From contig VXAY01002371.1 of the NCBI GenBank assembly GCA_013399855.1, positions 262,321-326,320 on the forward strand: 64,000 bases of DNA, given 5' to 3'. A model generated the notes under the pieces. It was given only the letters and a program-made list of their open reading frames with translations. It made no database searches and had not been told where the DNA came from. This DNA comes from Oxyruncus cristatus (lineage: Eukaryota; Chordata; Aves; Passeriformes; Cotingidae). This document shows, piece after piece, positions 24,461-37,139 of the stretch (within the stretch, counting starts at the first letter, position 1; each line of letters opens with the position of its first letter). The position numbers and the translations under genes were made by a program.

Positions 24461-27400
24461 TACTTGGAGTCAGTGCGGAGTCGAATCTCCTATGTTTTGT
24501 CTTGTGTGGTTTTTTTCATACTAAACAGTAGTAGCAAGATGAATACTATTCAGTAAAACAAATGTAGATTTTTATTGGAGATACTGTAAGCTTTAAGGCA
24601 TGATGTGTGGCAAATAATACTGTCACAAGATCAATTTATGGAGACTTTAGGAAAATTGAAGTTCCTACTTATTTGCTTTTGGGCTAATTTCTTAATTCTT
24701 CTGGATGTAGTAGCAGAACTGCATCACAGCCATACCTTCTTCTGTTTGTTATTGAATCAGAATTTTCATTTCTTTGTCCTAGAATGACTTCTGTAGTAGA
24801 CTTTTACATTCAATTTATGTGATGAAGTGTGAGAAAGAGGATAGTTCTTTCCCTTTTACTGGTTTTCCTCTTAATACATTGCAAACGATCTGCTTACACA
24901 TTTTATGAGGTTTTATTGTATGTTTCTCAGCATGCAATACCAAAGCATGCAATGCGCTACTCCAGCAACCAAAATACTGAGGCTTATATGGTAAAGATGT
25001 GAAAGGGAGGTGAGTCATTGTGTTATGCTTTTGTTTACTTAGAAGTTCTAAAATATTATTAAAATAGGGAAATTGAGCAATAAAGAGAATGCGTGAAACG
25101 GCAGCAGCTGGCATGGACTTGCATGATTCCAAGTGTGATGTTGTGATCATAGTAATTGTCTACATTATTCATGCCTGATGCATTGGTTCCTACAGCAATA
25201 GTGCTGTCATTCATCTGTGAAGCAGTGTGTAGCAGACACTTTATTTCAGTGATTGGCCTAAACATAATTGTAAAAGGTGCGATTTTAGAGGCGCGGTTGG
25301 AATCAGACACTTGTGACTGATCAGTCCTAGAACGAAGCTAAGCTTCAATACTGAATTTATTAATTCTAAATTGTGCCTATTGTAAATAAATTGAAATGTT
25401 GTTTTACCAAGTGTTTCCTTCACCAGCACCACTTGATTCAGAAAACCTTGTAGATAAATGATGAGTTTATACTAAGGGCCATATGGATAGAGAAGTAGTG
25501 TTGAAAGCCAGATTAATTTATTACAATCAGCTTGTTCCTGGAACAGGTGAGGTAAATCATTAGTTGCCAAGGACATCTCATGAGTGTGAAGAGAGGCAAT
25601 ACATTAACTGAGGAAAAAGCAGGTCAGAACTTTATTATTCTCTTTTCCTAAGTGTAAATAAGGAGACTGGTACAAACAGGTTACTTTTACAAGTACTAGG
25701 GGAAGACGTTGTGTTGGGTTTATTGTTGTGGAAAATGTATATTGCTGTGAGCAGCTGCGTTATTTGTCTTGCTGGTTATCTCATATATACAAATGAATTC
25801 TTTGGAGTTTACCTCCTCTGTTTCTTCTTTAGGCAGAGTTTTCTGCATCTGACTGTAATCCTAGAACTTCAGAATCCCACGACTTCCTTTGTCCAGATTT
25901 TAAAACCAGTTGTTACACTTAATTGGATAGTGGAGCTGGTTCAATTTTTTCCTGACAATATTTTAGGGAAGCAGTATTTTTATTAAGTATGTGGGATTGG
26001 ACACTACAGCATTTTTTGTAATGTTTCAGTTTTTCACAGTAAAGAACAACAGTTTTTAAAAAGGGTTTAAATGGTCAATCTAGAATGGAGTACTTTCATT
26101 TAATGTACAGACTTTAAAAAATAAAAATTACAAGTTATGTTTTAGGGTTTGTTTTGTCTTTACCCCCTAGAGAAATGGTGAGATTTTTTTTTCCTGGAAA
26201 ATGGAAGTGATAGGCTTTTTTTTTACCTTTGAAATAAAAAAAAGTTAGTGTTGATGCAAGACTTGAGATTAAGGAATGTGGGATATGAAAGTAAGGGATA
26301 TGATGGGATGGAGGCTACTCAGGAGAGTCATTACAAGTTTATTTTTTCTCTTTTGGAAACTGAGAAGAAAATGTAGCAGAGTAAAAGGAACACATAGAAG
26401 GCTGAGGTGGAAATATAGGTCAGTATAGTCATCCTATGCCCAAGTACAAAATCTGAGTAAGGTTGCTTCTTGGGAGAGTTTGTTTCATATTATGGGGAAT
26501 AAATAAAGCTGTGGCCTGTCATATAAACTGATATTGTTATCCTTGTTGCGTGTTTGAATAGCGATAGCTAAATGCTGTCGGATAAGAAATTTACATTGGA
26601 ATTGCTTTAGATAACTGGGATCTTCTAAAATACATCTACATTCTGCATATTTGTTTATACCCTTACGGTTTGCATTTCAATATTCCAAAATAAACCTGAA
26701 TATTGTCATTACATGACTGGTTGTTCCTCTGCTGACAATCTAAACCCCTTATGATCAGGATTTGTTCCAACTGATTGCTTCCAGATTCTCTATTAGTCTG
26801 TGATGAACAAGAGCAACTTGTTTCTCCACTGGCTTTCTTTATACACCCCACACTAGGTCTCTGCTGCAGTTGGCACACACAGTGCACCATGCGAAGTTTG
26901 CATGGAACTGTTCTTGTTGCATTCATACAACTCTGAAATTAAATCAGCTGGCTTCTGGGTCCTTTTGGCTTTCTAAGAAATCTGTGTGGAGGTAAGGCAG
27001 TAGAGCACTGATATTTGCATAGCTGTACTTATCAATTTAGTCATTGTCAATAGGAAAGGAGGATTTTTTTCTAATACTGTTTTTGTCATTTTCTGTCTCT
27101 CTTGTCTCCTCTCCAGTAGTTTAGTAAGGCACCCAAATGATCGAGTTAATAAATAACTTGTATTTTCCTCCTGCTTTGCATACTAATCCAGTTCTCTGTG
27201 GACTGCTGTGTCCAGTAGGCAGTTGTGATTGGCTCTGAGGTTTTTTTCTAAACTACTTAGATCCCCTCTGAACTGCTCAGCTGGTGCTTTCCTGCTGCAG
27301 TGGAAAGGAGGAAATGTAATCCCTGATTGGTGTTGAGGAGCTGCAGTGTCCTGCTGAGGGCTCTGTCATTAGTCTCCCTCTGCTTCTTGAAATCAGAAGA

Positions 27401-29972
27401 TTCCATTCCTAGTGGTAAAATATTAGTGATTGGAATGCATGTACAGCAGCATAAAGAGGTAACATATGAAACAAGTAATTTCCTGATGATGAATTCAAGA
27501 AATATGATGTGTTACGGATGGCAGAAGGGCTGTAACAGAGATAAATAGATGCTATTTAATTCGATATTAAAAAAAAAAACAAGCCAAAACCGACAAACTT
27601 CATAATAGCAGACTTGATCGAACTCCACATTGACATATAGGTTAAAAAGCAAAGCATTTGGGAATGCAAATTCTTTCATGAGTGTTAAAATATGATACTA
27701 GGAAGGTTTACTAAAGTGGACATATTTTATTTTTTTTTTTTAAATAATTATTGTCATTTACTTTTAAGTTAAAGGGCATTGGGGTGTTCCATCTTTAAAC
27801 AATTGCAGGACAGTGATCAAATTCCTGGAGCTGGAGTCAGGAAAATAGATATATAGCTACAATTGAGTTGAATGTTTCCTATGTATTTGTTTATGTAATA
27901 TGGTTTTATATGCATTTTTTATTAACTTTATTTCAGTCTCAGGACTTTACAGAGTTAATCAGTGCACAGAATTCATGCTATCATATGCACAAGACTGTTC
28001 TGTACGTTGTGTGTTGGTTTTCCAACCAGAAGCAGTGGCTCTCAGAAGATAAGAAATTTCTGAGCTTTGTAGAAGAAGGAATTGGAGTTTTAAGTGGATC
28101 AGCTGATCATGAGAAAATTTCAGGGTGGAAATTCATGATGTTCTGCTTGAACTAAGTGACCAATGTGAGAGGGAGTCAAGTGTCATTTCAAAAAACCCAA
28201 CCAAACAAAACAAACCCCAAAACCCCAGGATTGGTCAATGTATACTTATCGTAGGCAAGTGTTTTATTGCAGTAAATATTAGATAAGTCCCATATCCTTT
28301 ATAATTTAGATGCACCAAGTTCAGCCAACAGTGAGATGTTTGAAAGACTGCTGATAAAGAACTGACCTGCAAGCTAACGGAGATCTGCTGAATTTATTAT
28401 TTAATACCTGGATATCACCTAAGCTCCCATTTAGCCTACAGGATCTATGACCTGAGATGTAAGGCTGAACAGTCTCTAGTTTGGTACTGAGTTTCGTGAT
28501 ATTTATAATGAGAATTATATTTATACCAGGTTAGCTTGTGCTGTCATTCTACTTTACAGACATGTTGAGGAGCCTCTCTCTTGGACTTGCCATCTGAGTA
28601 GGCAAGGTGAACTATGGAACTGAAAAAAATGTGAAGTGTAGAGCTCAAGTGGGACTAAATTTTTCAGGTTGATAACCTGTCTTCAGAACTCTGCTGACTG
28701 CTAATAAAAGGTCCCCGTTTCCCTTGGACACTCCTGTCCTTGGTTCAGCAGCCCTGTAGTTTTGTTTGGGGAATCTTCTTTTTGGCTAATTCCTAATGTA
28801 TGAAGCCTGGTGGCTTGTCATGGGATGTCTGCAGTTGGTGTTCTGGTGCTGCCGTTGTTCCAAGTGTCATCATTTTTTGTCTTGCCTGGATTATACAGAA
28901 ACAGATACAAGAATTTTTCCGTTTCCCCCGTCCAGCAAGGAAGGGGTAGAAGTCATGGCTGGGTGAGCTGGCTGGAAGCCTCCCAGTTCCTGTCATCTCT
29001 AGATGACAAAGTATTTTTTTCCATTGCTTAGCAAATGTAAAGTTTGGAGTGTTATACAAATTATTTTCCGTGTTAGCGTAACCTGAGCATGAAAAAATTA
29101 GTATAATTGACAAAGATGCCTTTGTTATATTTATGTTTTCAGGTCAGCAAAAACTTGGTAATATCTCCCCAGAGATAAGAAGACAGTAGTTCTGCAAAGC
29201 GTAATTACAGGCTACTTTCCTCCTACTGTTGGCTTTTGTTTCTGATAAAAGTGTTAGTTGTTTTTTAAGTAACAGTACTTAGTGATTCTTAGTTACTCAG
29301 TGTCAATTACTTCAAGTTACTATTTAATGTTCCAACAGTTTGGTTTTCCTAGGAATTAAGAAAGGGCCAGTTCATAGTTAAGTTTCTTGTTTTTCTAGCC
29401 AGTGCAATCATATTTTGTAGAAAAAAATATATACAAATCTAAGTTATTATTTACTTTAGCTGAATTAAGAGATATTTATTTTCTTGTTCAAGAAAACTGT
29501 AGTTAATTTTGAAATAAATGAATCACTTTTCAATCAAAATGCTTTTCTTATTAATAGGGGACAATTATTTTAGTAGGCCTTTGGATTTTTTTTATGTGTA
29601 TTGTCTCAGCAGTGATACTCTTAAGGCTGTGGGAATACTTTTGAATATTGCATGTGTTAATTCCTTTTTTCCTGTAGTCTTAGGTTCTGTAGTCTCTTTA
29701 CCTAGATGCCTACTTAGTGAACTGAAAAATAAAAGTACTTGATTATGTAGACATCTTCATCAGTATGTCTCAAGTGTTTTACAATGGAAATAAGTACCAT
29801 TTGATGTGTGATGAAACTTATGGATAGTAGCAAATTAAGTCACCTGAACGTGCTCATTAGATCAGTTGAAGTACTGCAAATAAACCACATTTTTCCTGTG
29901 CCACTCTCTTGTTTTCTTTTCAGGAAAAAAAATACTTCCCTGTGCCAACAGTCTTTCCCTGCAATTTCTTTT

Positions 29973-30008
<36 letters not shown>

Positions 30009-31132
30009 CCCCCTTGAAAAGAATAGGTGGCAGTTACTGAAAATAATAACAGGTAGCATTATGTGTGTGCATGTAGTGCTATATATAGGGCATGCCTGCT
30101 CGTGGCTCTTTGCAAACACTAATTATTCTAATTTTCTGCAAGGTTATATTTATTATGCATTATAAGTATCATTAATATCCCTAATTATCTACAATGCTAA
30201 TATAGTTTTTAAATTCAATCAGACATAGCTGTCTTTTCCCTAATGACAGCATCAATCTCTGTGGTTTAAAAGAATGAGGAAAAAAAGGGAGATTTGGTTA
30301 ATTGTATTAAGGGAGATTTCTTATTTTTGTTTTGGTGTATTTTGTGTTTGTGTGTGTTGGTTTTTTTATTAAGATTGATTATTCTTGACCTTCAGTATGG
30401 ATCAAAGGAAGTAATTCTGAAGTGGGATTAAATGTATACTTTTATCTTTAACATAAATGCCCCATATGCAAAAATTAGATTTATTACAACTGAAATGGAG
30501 TACTTCCATTGTATATACCTTGCTGATCCATTGCTGGATTATACTTGCTTTTCCTGTGGGCAGGGTTGTCCTGCTGACACTCATGGTTAATTACAGTTTG
30601 ATATATATACTCAGGTCTTTCCTTCTCTAGTGTTTTGATGAAAACAGACCTTTCACTCTGAAGTGTTAGAGCTGTCCATTTTCCATACAGTAATCCTTGA
30701 GATAATTTTTCTATTTAATTTTTGTATGAGATTGACCCTCCTGCCTTTGTAACATTGAGAATTTCATGGGGTGGGAAGCAGAAGGGAGAGAGTTGGAAAA
30801 AAAGCACAGGAAATCATGCCAGGATTTGTGGCGGGAAAAATTTGATGAGTATCTTCTTCATTGTGTGGTGTGAAGATGAGCTGAAACAGTAAAATCCCTA
30901 ATCATACCACATTTTATCTCTGCAACAAGTGATCTATTACGTTTGTGTGAAAGTCTTCCCATTGACCTGATGGCTTTTATTCCTGCTCGCAATTATGGAA
31001 TTCAGTTGATCTAGTTCTTCAAATTCAAACAAAAACCTCTGCCTCTGTTAAAGAGCTCAGGCCTCTCCTGTTCATGTCTCCTGCCTTTTTGTTTTCTGTC
31101 CTCTGCTACTGAAAACTGAATCATTGCAGTCT
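24461..31132. other. Noncoding segment, single-copy-looking
   Basis: No gene or clear transposon. It holds an A/C-rich stretch at 28186-28230, the T34 run at 29975-30008 and scattered short T runs. The block 27170-27340 has mixed composition but no coding signal. Open frames at 24815-25150 (-), 27868-28155 and 28793-29113 (-) have no domain. Confidence 0.45.
29975..30008. repeat. T34 homopolymer
   Basis: An uninterrupted run of 34 T, the longest homopolymer in the window, followed by CCCCC. On the minus strand it would be a poly(A) tract. CR1 does not leave poly(A) tails, so if it is a tail it would come from a retroposed transcript. The minus-strand sequence before it (right of 30008) shows nothing I recognise. 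Confidence 0.9.
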
Positions 31133-31460
31133 ACAACTTCCCCGTGAGGGGAAGAGGAGGGGCACGCACTGATCTCTTCTCTGTACTGACCAGTGACAGG
31201 ACCTGAGGGAATGGCCTGAAGTTGTGTCAGGGGAGGTTTAGGTTGGATATTAGAAAATGGTCCTTCACCCAGCTGTGGTTGGGCACTGAACAGGCTCCCT
31301 AGGGAAGTGGTCACAGCACCAAGCCTGACACAGTTCAAGAAGTGTTTGGATGATACTCCCAGGCACATGGTGTGACTCTATGGGATGGTCCTGAGCAGGG
31401 CCAGGAGCTGGACTCAATGATCCCTGTGGGTCCCTTCCAACTTGGCACATTCTGTGAATC
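31133..31460 (+). mobile_element. CR1 LINE fragment (3' end), second subfamily
   Basis: Plus-strand CR1 3' region. It has GAGGGGCACGCACTGATCTC, GACCAGTGACAGGACC, GGGGAGGTTTAGGTTGGATA, CAGGCTCCCTAGGGAAGTGG and GGCACATGGTGTGACTCT, ending CCTTCCAACTTGGCACATTC and TGTGAATC. The wording differs from the copy at 18709-19003 in the way separate avian CR1 subfamilies do. The reverse transcriptase region is missing, and its minus-strand frames are not genes. Confidence 0.92.
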
Positions 31461-32839
31461 AAAGTAGGTTTTGGTCCATAGCTTAAATTTAAACACCATC
31501 CTCCCAAAACTTTTTTAGTAATTGCTGAAAAGTGACTACCTCTTTCAGCAGTCACTAAGCCTTGCTGTTATTAGTCCTCTTTTTCTCATGAATTTGTAAG
31601 TGGTAGATTCAGTTACTGAGGTAACTTTGCTTTTGTGGCTTCTTCAATAAAATACTGTTTTTCACTCATAACTTTGGATCTGTGGTTAAGATAAATACGA
31701 CACTGCAAAATTTTGGTGATATTCTGTGTGAATGTCCGACTTGATGCACACAGTGAGCAGCCCAGCAGTAGAAGTGTATATATATTATGGAAAGTTAAAC
31801 ATAAATATAAGCCTTTGCAAGATATATTTTTGGTTTCCTCTTCATCAATTTCTTAAATGCTTAAAATAGGCTATGACTTGTTCTTTTGACTTCATGGGTA
31901 CTTACCTTGTATACATTTATGTGGGACTCTTCTTTCTAAGATTGTAACAGAATAGAATAGGGTCAGATAAAAGTTTCAAGGGGCAGGAGGACCTTTCAAA
32001 TTATTATCTTTAAGAACAAACATAATGGCTTTATTTTTTTGACATTTCACTTATATGTTTTAAAAAATTAAAAAATATGTGTGGTGTAAACAACCACTAT
32101 AATTTGTTGGGGGGGGTTTGCTTGTCATCCTTTGAATTTTGTCTCTCAATATCAATGGCATAAAAAATATTCTTTTTTTGTATGCACTTTAAAGTTTAAT
32201 TTTTTGTTAAAGAATTTCACTAGTAAAGGATGGATAGTGTTTTTTTTGGTATTTAAAACAACTATAAACAGTTGTTTTAAATACAATTTAAACAAAATAC
32301 TGCTGCCGCTGTATTTATTGTTTTCCTTAGTTCTGTATTTTAATATCCATTTTTCTTTTAAAAATACCATAAGCAGTAGTTTGAGAAGATGTATGAATGA
32401 AATTTTCTCTGTAATCTGTCTAGCATTTTGTGGTTGCACTACATAATTTGGTAGGACACAAAATCAATTAATAACAGCCACCTAGGTAACGTACTGGAAC
32501 CAGTAGGAAATTATTTGAAGTGTGACTTTTTTTTTTTTCAATCCCTAAAAAACTGTTGGTCTGCCTAATGAAACCTACAATAATAGCATAAAGAAAAAAA
32601 TGTAGGATAAAAATAAGCTTTTAATATATCTTAAGTATACTTTGGGAAAAAAATGATGTGGTCTATAGACAAAACGTATGTTCCTGATGGTAGGGGAAAG
32701 TTAAAGTCTAGAAATATGTTGATTGTTTTTACAAGTAAAATAAGGAGAAGGTTTTCCTTAGTTTTGGAACAGAACTTCTTCATATCACCAACCAAAGAAT
32801 CTCTCCCAACTTCACCAGTGTCTCTGTACTCTTCATAGT
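31461..32839. other. Noncoding segment between two convergent CR1 copies
   Basis: AT-rich; no gene seen. It holds a G run at about 32109-32116 and the 15-bp-arm hairpin at 32249-32284. The two opposite open frames at about 32132-32446 overlap the same AT-rich DNA and have no domain. Confidence 0.5.
32249..32284. repeat. Perfect hairpin, 15-bp arms, 6-base loop
   Basis: GTATTTAAAACAACT (32249-32263) and its exact reverse complement AGTTGTTTTAAATAC (32270-32284) flank ATAAAC. The pairing stops on both sides. It is short for a microRNA precursor, and no target duplication or element end is seen. Confidence 0.85.
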
Positions 32840-33285
32840 AGCATAGAATGGTTTGGGTTGGAAGGGACCTTAAAGATCATCCAGTTCCAAACTCCCTGCC
32901 CTGGGCAGGAGCATCTTTTGCTAGACAAGGTTCCTCAGTGCCCTGTACAGTCTGGCCTTGAGCACTTCAGGGATGGGCATCCACAACTTCCCTGGGGAGC
33001 CTGTTCTAGTGCCTCACCAGCCTCACAGTAAAGAATTTCTTCCTAGTGTCTAATCTCAGCCTCCTCTCAGTTTAGAGCCGTTCCCCCTTGTCCTGTTACT
33101 ATAAGCCCTTGTAAAAAGTCCCTCCTCAGCTTTCTTGTAGGTCCCCTTTTGGTACGGAAAGGCCACAGTAAGGTCACCCTGGAGCCTTCTCTTCACCAGG
33201 CTGAACAAGCATAACTCTCTCTGCCTTCCCTCATAGGAGAGGTGTTCCATCCCTCTGATTCATCTGTGTGGCCCTCTTCTGGACT
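32840..33285 (-). mobile_element. CR1 LINE fragment, longest copy in the window
   Basis: A reverse-complemented CR1 3' region starting CATAGAATGGTTTGGGTTGG at its 3' end. It continues through GGAAGGGACCTTAAAGATCA, CTTGAGCACTTCAGGGATGG, TTCTTCCTAGTGTCTAATCT, AGCCGTTCCCCCTTGTCCTG, CACCAGGCTGAACAAGC and TGTGGCCCTCTTCTGGACTT. About 445 bases are present, more than in the other copies, but still without a reverse transcriptase frame. It is divergent only at scattered sites. Its 3' end faces the 3' end of the copy at 31133-31460. Confidence 0.93.
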
Positions 33286-33369
33286 TGGAAATCTTTATGC
33301 TCATTCTGGCTCCTCCAGCATAGCAGGTTGAGGCACAGACTAATGTGCCATTTGAACTGTGTGTAAACC

Positions 33370-33690
33370 TCTTAATCTTTGTTCGCGAAGCCTCGCCGTG
33401 ATGGAAACCTCTCAGGCAGATTTTTGTTGGTTCCTGGGATGTTGGGTGATCTCACCTTCAGTGAGGTGGGTGTGGTCAGTTGAAGCTTGCAGGGAGTGCT
33501 GGGGGAGCTCTCCCCAGCCCCCCTCCTGGTTTTGTCCCTGGCTCTCCATTCTCAACTCTCTCAGAAGGGTGCTGGGGGACGTGCCTGCCGTGTCACGCGC
33601 TTCTGAAGGGCTGACTTTCAGCCTTGGCAGATGGGCTCATGTTCACTTCTGCTCATGTTCACTTCTGCAGGGGCCGTCCCTCCAGTGAAG
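33370..33690. other. GC-rich patch with CpGs in AT-rich DNA
   Basis: It begins TTCGCGAAGCCTCGCCGTG and includes several further CpGs (for example GGACGTGCCTGCCGTGTCAC), unlike the CpG-poor surroundings. The open frame at 33359-33688 crosses it, but shows only Trp/Ser/Cys-rich sequence with no domain. It could be a small intragenic CpG-rich element, an unrecognised repeat attached to the neighbouring CR1, or an exon too unusual for me to see. Confidence 0.35.
33635..33666. repeat. Exact 16-bp tandem duplication
   Basis: GCTCATGTTCACTTCT occurs twice back to back (33635-33650 and 33651-33666). The lack of any mismatch suggests a recent slippage event. Confidence 0.9.
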
Positions 33691-34901
33691 GCAGTTAGAA
33701 CTGTCAACACCTAACAGTGCTTGAAGATAATGAATGTAATGTAAACCTGAGAAGCCCGTGAACAGTGCTGCCTTCCCACATAGCAGATGAAATCCACTTC
33801 GACTCTGTATTTCAAGAAAGCCTCTTAATCCTGTTCAGGCATTCATAATAATACAGTGCCTATGTAAAAAAATTCTGCTTGTTCAAAGAAGCATGTTAAC
33901 AAAAAAAGTTAAAAGTATTTAAGCATCCTATGTCTAATGTGTTTGGAAAACCACTCCAGGATGTTGACAGCTGGTTATTCATTACAGTGCCATGGATAAA
34001 TACGCCGTAATTACACATCACATAATTTTATGTAACTTATATACACATTTTTCAGTGCATGCTCAGTGTTCCGTTGATGGATTTCAGTATTAAATATATG
34101 GTGGATTTTTTATATTCTTCACTAACTTAGTTGCTTTTAGTTGAGTACAACATAGAAATGATTGTTATTATCAGTTAGGAATGTTTGTGATATTTGTTTA
34201 TTTTTCTAGAGGAAAAGGCTTTGTATTTAAGTAATTTTTCTTCTTTGGGGGGGAGAAAGGTAGAAGGAATGAACCCTTCATAAGGCTCTTTCAGAAGGAC
34301 TAAAAACAGGAAACCTAATGATCATAGAGGACTGGCTTTCAAAATCCTTTGAAATGAAATAGAATACAAAGTATTGTAGCATAAAGTAATCCCCAAGGTA
34401 AGTAATTAAATGGAGAAATGATCATGAAATGTGTGAAGTAATTGCTGAGAATCGTGAATACAGAAATAATTTGTTTTCTTTCAGTTTGTGTGGCTTTAAC
34501 TGTAATAGAGTATTGTTTGAAGACACAGCTGCCAGTAGCAATGGATTATTTTGTGTGATACCTCTTTTATTTGACTATTTCAGTTCAAGTGGCTTGAGCT
34601 TTTTAATTATGTGACCCTGTATGATCGGAGGGATTTATGTATGACTCTTATTGTACAAATCACATGGATGCTCTAGAAGTGTTCAGTAACTGTTATTATA
34701 AACACTGGTCTACACACTTATCCACACATGCACATTGTATTTATAGAACTGTAAGATGATAGTTTCTGGCAAGAATCAGTTTTACTGTAATAATTGACTT
34801 GTGTTACCCTTAAACATCTTCATCTCCTTCAGAGAGGTGTGTGCTTTATCTAACCTCAAGCAGTACTAAACACACCAGTAAATACTAAATAGTAAATACT
34901 A

Positions 34902-34936
34902 AATAATGTACTAAATACAGTATTTAGTATATTATT
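34902..34936. repeat. Near-perfect AT hairpin, 16-bp arms
   Basis: AATAATGTACTAAATA and TATTTAGTATATTATT pair with one mismatch around a 3-base loop (CAG). Upstream, 34863-34906 contains several further TACTAAA/AGTAAATACT copies, so the hairpin sits in a cluster of repeated AATACTAAAT-like words. Confidence 0.8.
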
Positions 34937-36541
34937 AGTTAAAAAAACAGAACCAAATTTGACAGTGGAATGCAAACTGAAGTTCAGCAGCAGTGTGTGT
35001 GAACCCACTTGCTGAGCTTGCAATGCTCTTGGTAAGTCATGTTGATATGGGAGCATGTGAAAAAGAACAAATAAGGCTGCAGATACTTTATACCAGCTTT
35101 GAAGGCAATAACCCATTTTATGTACTTCCTTGAAGGTGCAATTCAGAAAGGAATTTTACTTTTAGCTTACTGACATAGGAAGATTGTCGAAATTAAATCT
35201 ACATAGAGGGAGAAGAACTTGATTTCCTTCTCTCCAGATTATTCTGAGGGAGAGAAAGTGACAGTAGCTTTGCTGTGGATAGTTAAATGCCATAAACAAC
35301 CTAACTGATTTTCTCATAGTCTCTCTGCCAACATTTAATTCAAAGTACACAAGGGATAACTTTGCATGATGAAGCTGTACAGTAGAGCTCTGACTTAATA
35401 TTTAGTTAACACCAAAATACATGCCTACACTTGGAGATCCCTGTGTTAAGTGGTCCCAAGAAAAGCAGCAAAACCTCCATGTTCTGCCTTCATTTCAGCT
35501 ATTACTTGCTTATAAAAGAGATATTTTGCAATTTATGTTAGTTACTCCTTTGTAATGTAGAAAGGACAGTTGGTTAGAAGGAGGGATGCATTCACTTTTG
35601 GAAATTTGCAAGCAACTTACAATGAAATACACTACTGTGGGAATGACAATAACTAGTGAAAGATATAGATAAAGCTGGAGCGCACTAATAAAATTGATAC
35701 ACTGAACAATTAAGTGGCTTTGTAGAATAAGGGTCTATAAACTCAATGTTAACTTAGTTTTATTCAAGTGAGCTCCTCCACTAGAAGAAAAAGTACTACT
35801 GACTCATGTCTAAAGTTAAAATGTTTCAAGTGTTAATCCCATGGAAGTTGTTTTCTGGAATGGGAGTTAGTATAAAACTGTTATTACTGTAGTTTTTGCA
35901 TATCGCACAAGAAAGGCCATGCTTTTCTGAAGAAAAAGTAAGTTTTGACCGTGTTTTTGGGGATTGATTTTTGGTGGCTTGAGTTTGGGGGGTTTTATTT
36001 GTTTTTGTTTGGGTTTTATACTCTTGTGAGTATATCTCAGTTAAATGTTTTTCAGATGCTTTAATGACAGTTCTTTTTTTATTCCAGGCTTGGGCATCTT
36101 CCTCTTTTTTTGTGGTGTGTGACACCAAACTGAGCAATATTAGTTCATCTTTTTTAACCTCCGTTTTGTTCTTGGGCATGCCTTACTCAGTGATCAGCTT
36201 GTTATGAAATTTTACATGGGTGTTTAATAAATGTATATATTTAATTCTGTTTCTGTAGTACTTAAGACAAAACACTACAGGGCTGCAGTGAATAGTGCAC
36301 ATTTATGTGCAGTGCAGAATCAGGCTAGGAGTAATTTTTCCCAGCGGAAAGGGCTATTGAGAGTCAAATGAAGAAATAAGTCAAACATCTGAATAAAAAG
36401 GGAAAGTTGGACTTTTCAGTTAGTTTCTCAAGTAATCTCCCTACAATATCTCAGGAGAATAAGTATCAAAAGGCAAATTAGGTAAAGTGAGTAAAAAGAT
36501 TATTTCTGTAACTGAAAGCTTTGGGGACACTTCAAAATTTT

Positions 36542-36559
36542 ATGAATATTAATATTCAT
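36542..36559. repeat. Perfect 18-bp palindrome
   Basis: ATGAATATTAATATTCAT reads the same on both strands. It contains two ATGAATAT/ATATTCAT octamer-like half sites. Confidence 0.85.
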
Positions 36560-37121
36560 TTCAGATCAGAAATAAATGGGTTAAACTCCACATCTAGATC
36601 TGGTTTCTACTTTCCAGCTAGTTCTGCCAAAAAGTCATTCCACTGGAACATTAGGAAGGAAATAAACTTTTAAACATAATTTAAGACCGGAAAAATCTTT
36701 TATGGTTGTATTTTGTATCATGGCTTTTATAAAAATGACAACATTTATTATTTAAAAAATTAAACAGTCTTTCAGATGTGTACAGGATAAAATAAGGGGC
36801 CATCCCTTTGATTCAGCGTCACTGATTTCTGTATTTATTGTCATGCTTTGAAGTGTTAAACATTCTTAGCAACTAGTACATGCATAATGGCTTAATTCAG
36901 TAAAATCCTCTAAGAATAAGGAAACCTACCCAGTCCTTGAAAAATCATTCTGGGGCTTGTTCAACGATGTAAGTGCTTATGTAAGAGTGTGTGGGATCTT
37001 TGTTTACACTTAAATATTTTCCTAAAAGTATTTCCCTGTTGATTTGGGTTTTTTGAGGGACCTATAGCTCTGATTATATCTAGGTTTATTCTTTTCAGAC
37101 AGCAAAAATGTAATTTTTTCC

Positions 37122-37139
37122 TTTTTTTTTTTTTTTTTT
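37122..37139. repeat. T18 homopolymer
   Basis: Uninterrupted T run. Confidence 0.95.

Noticed and set aside
29808..30119. Phe-rich and Lys-rich frames
   Set aside because: Translation of the T34 run.
31072..31555. Minus-strand frames of 96-98 codons
   Set aside because: Antisense translation of a CR1 3' region.
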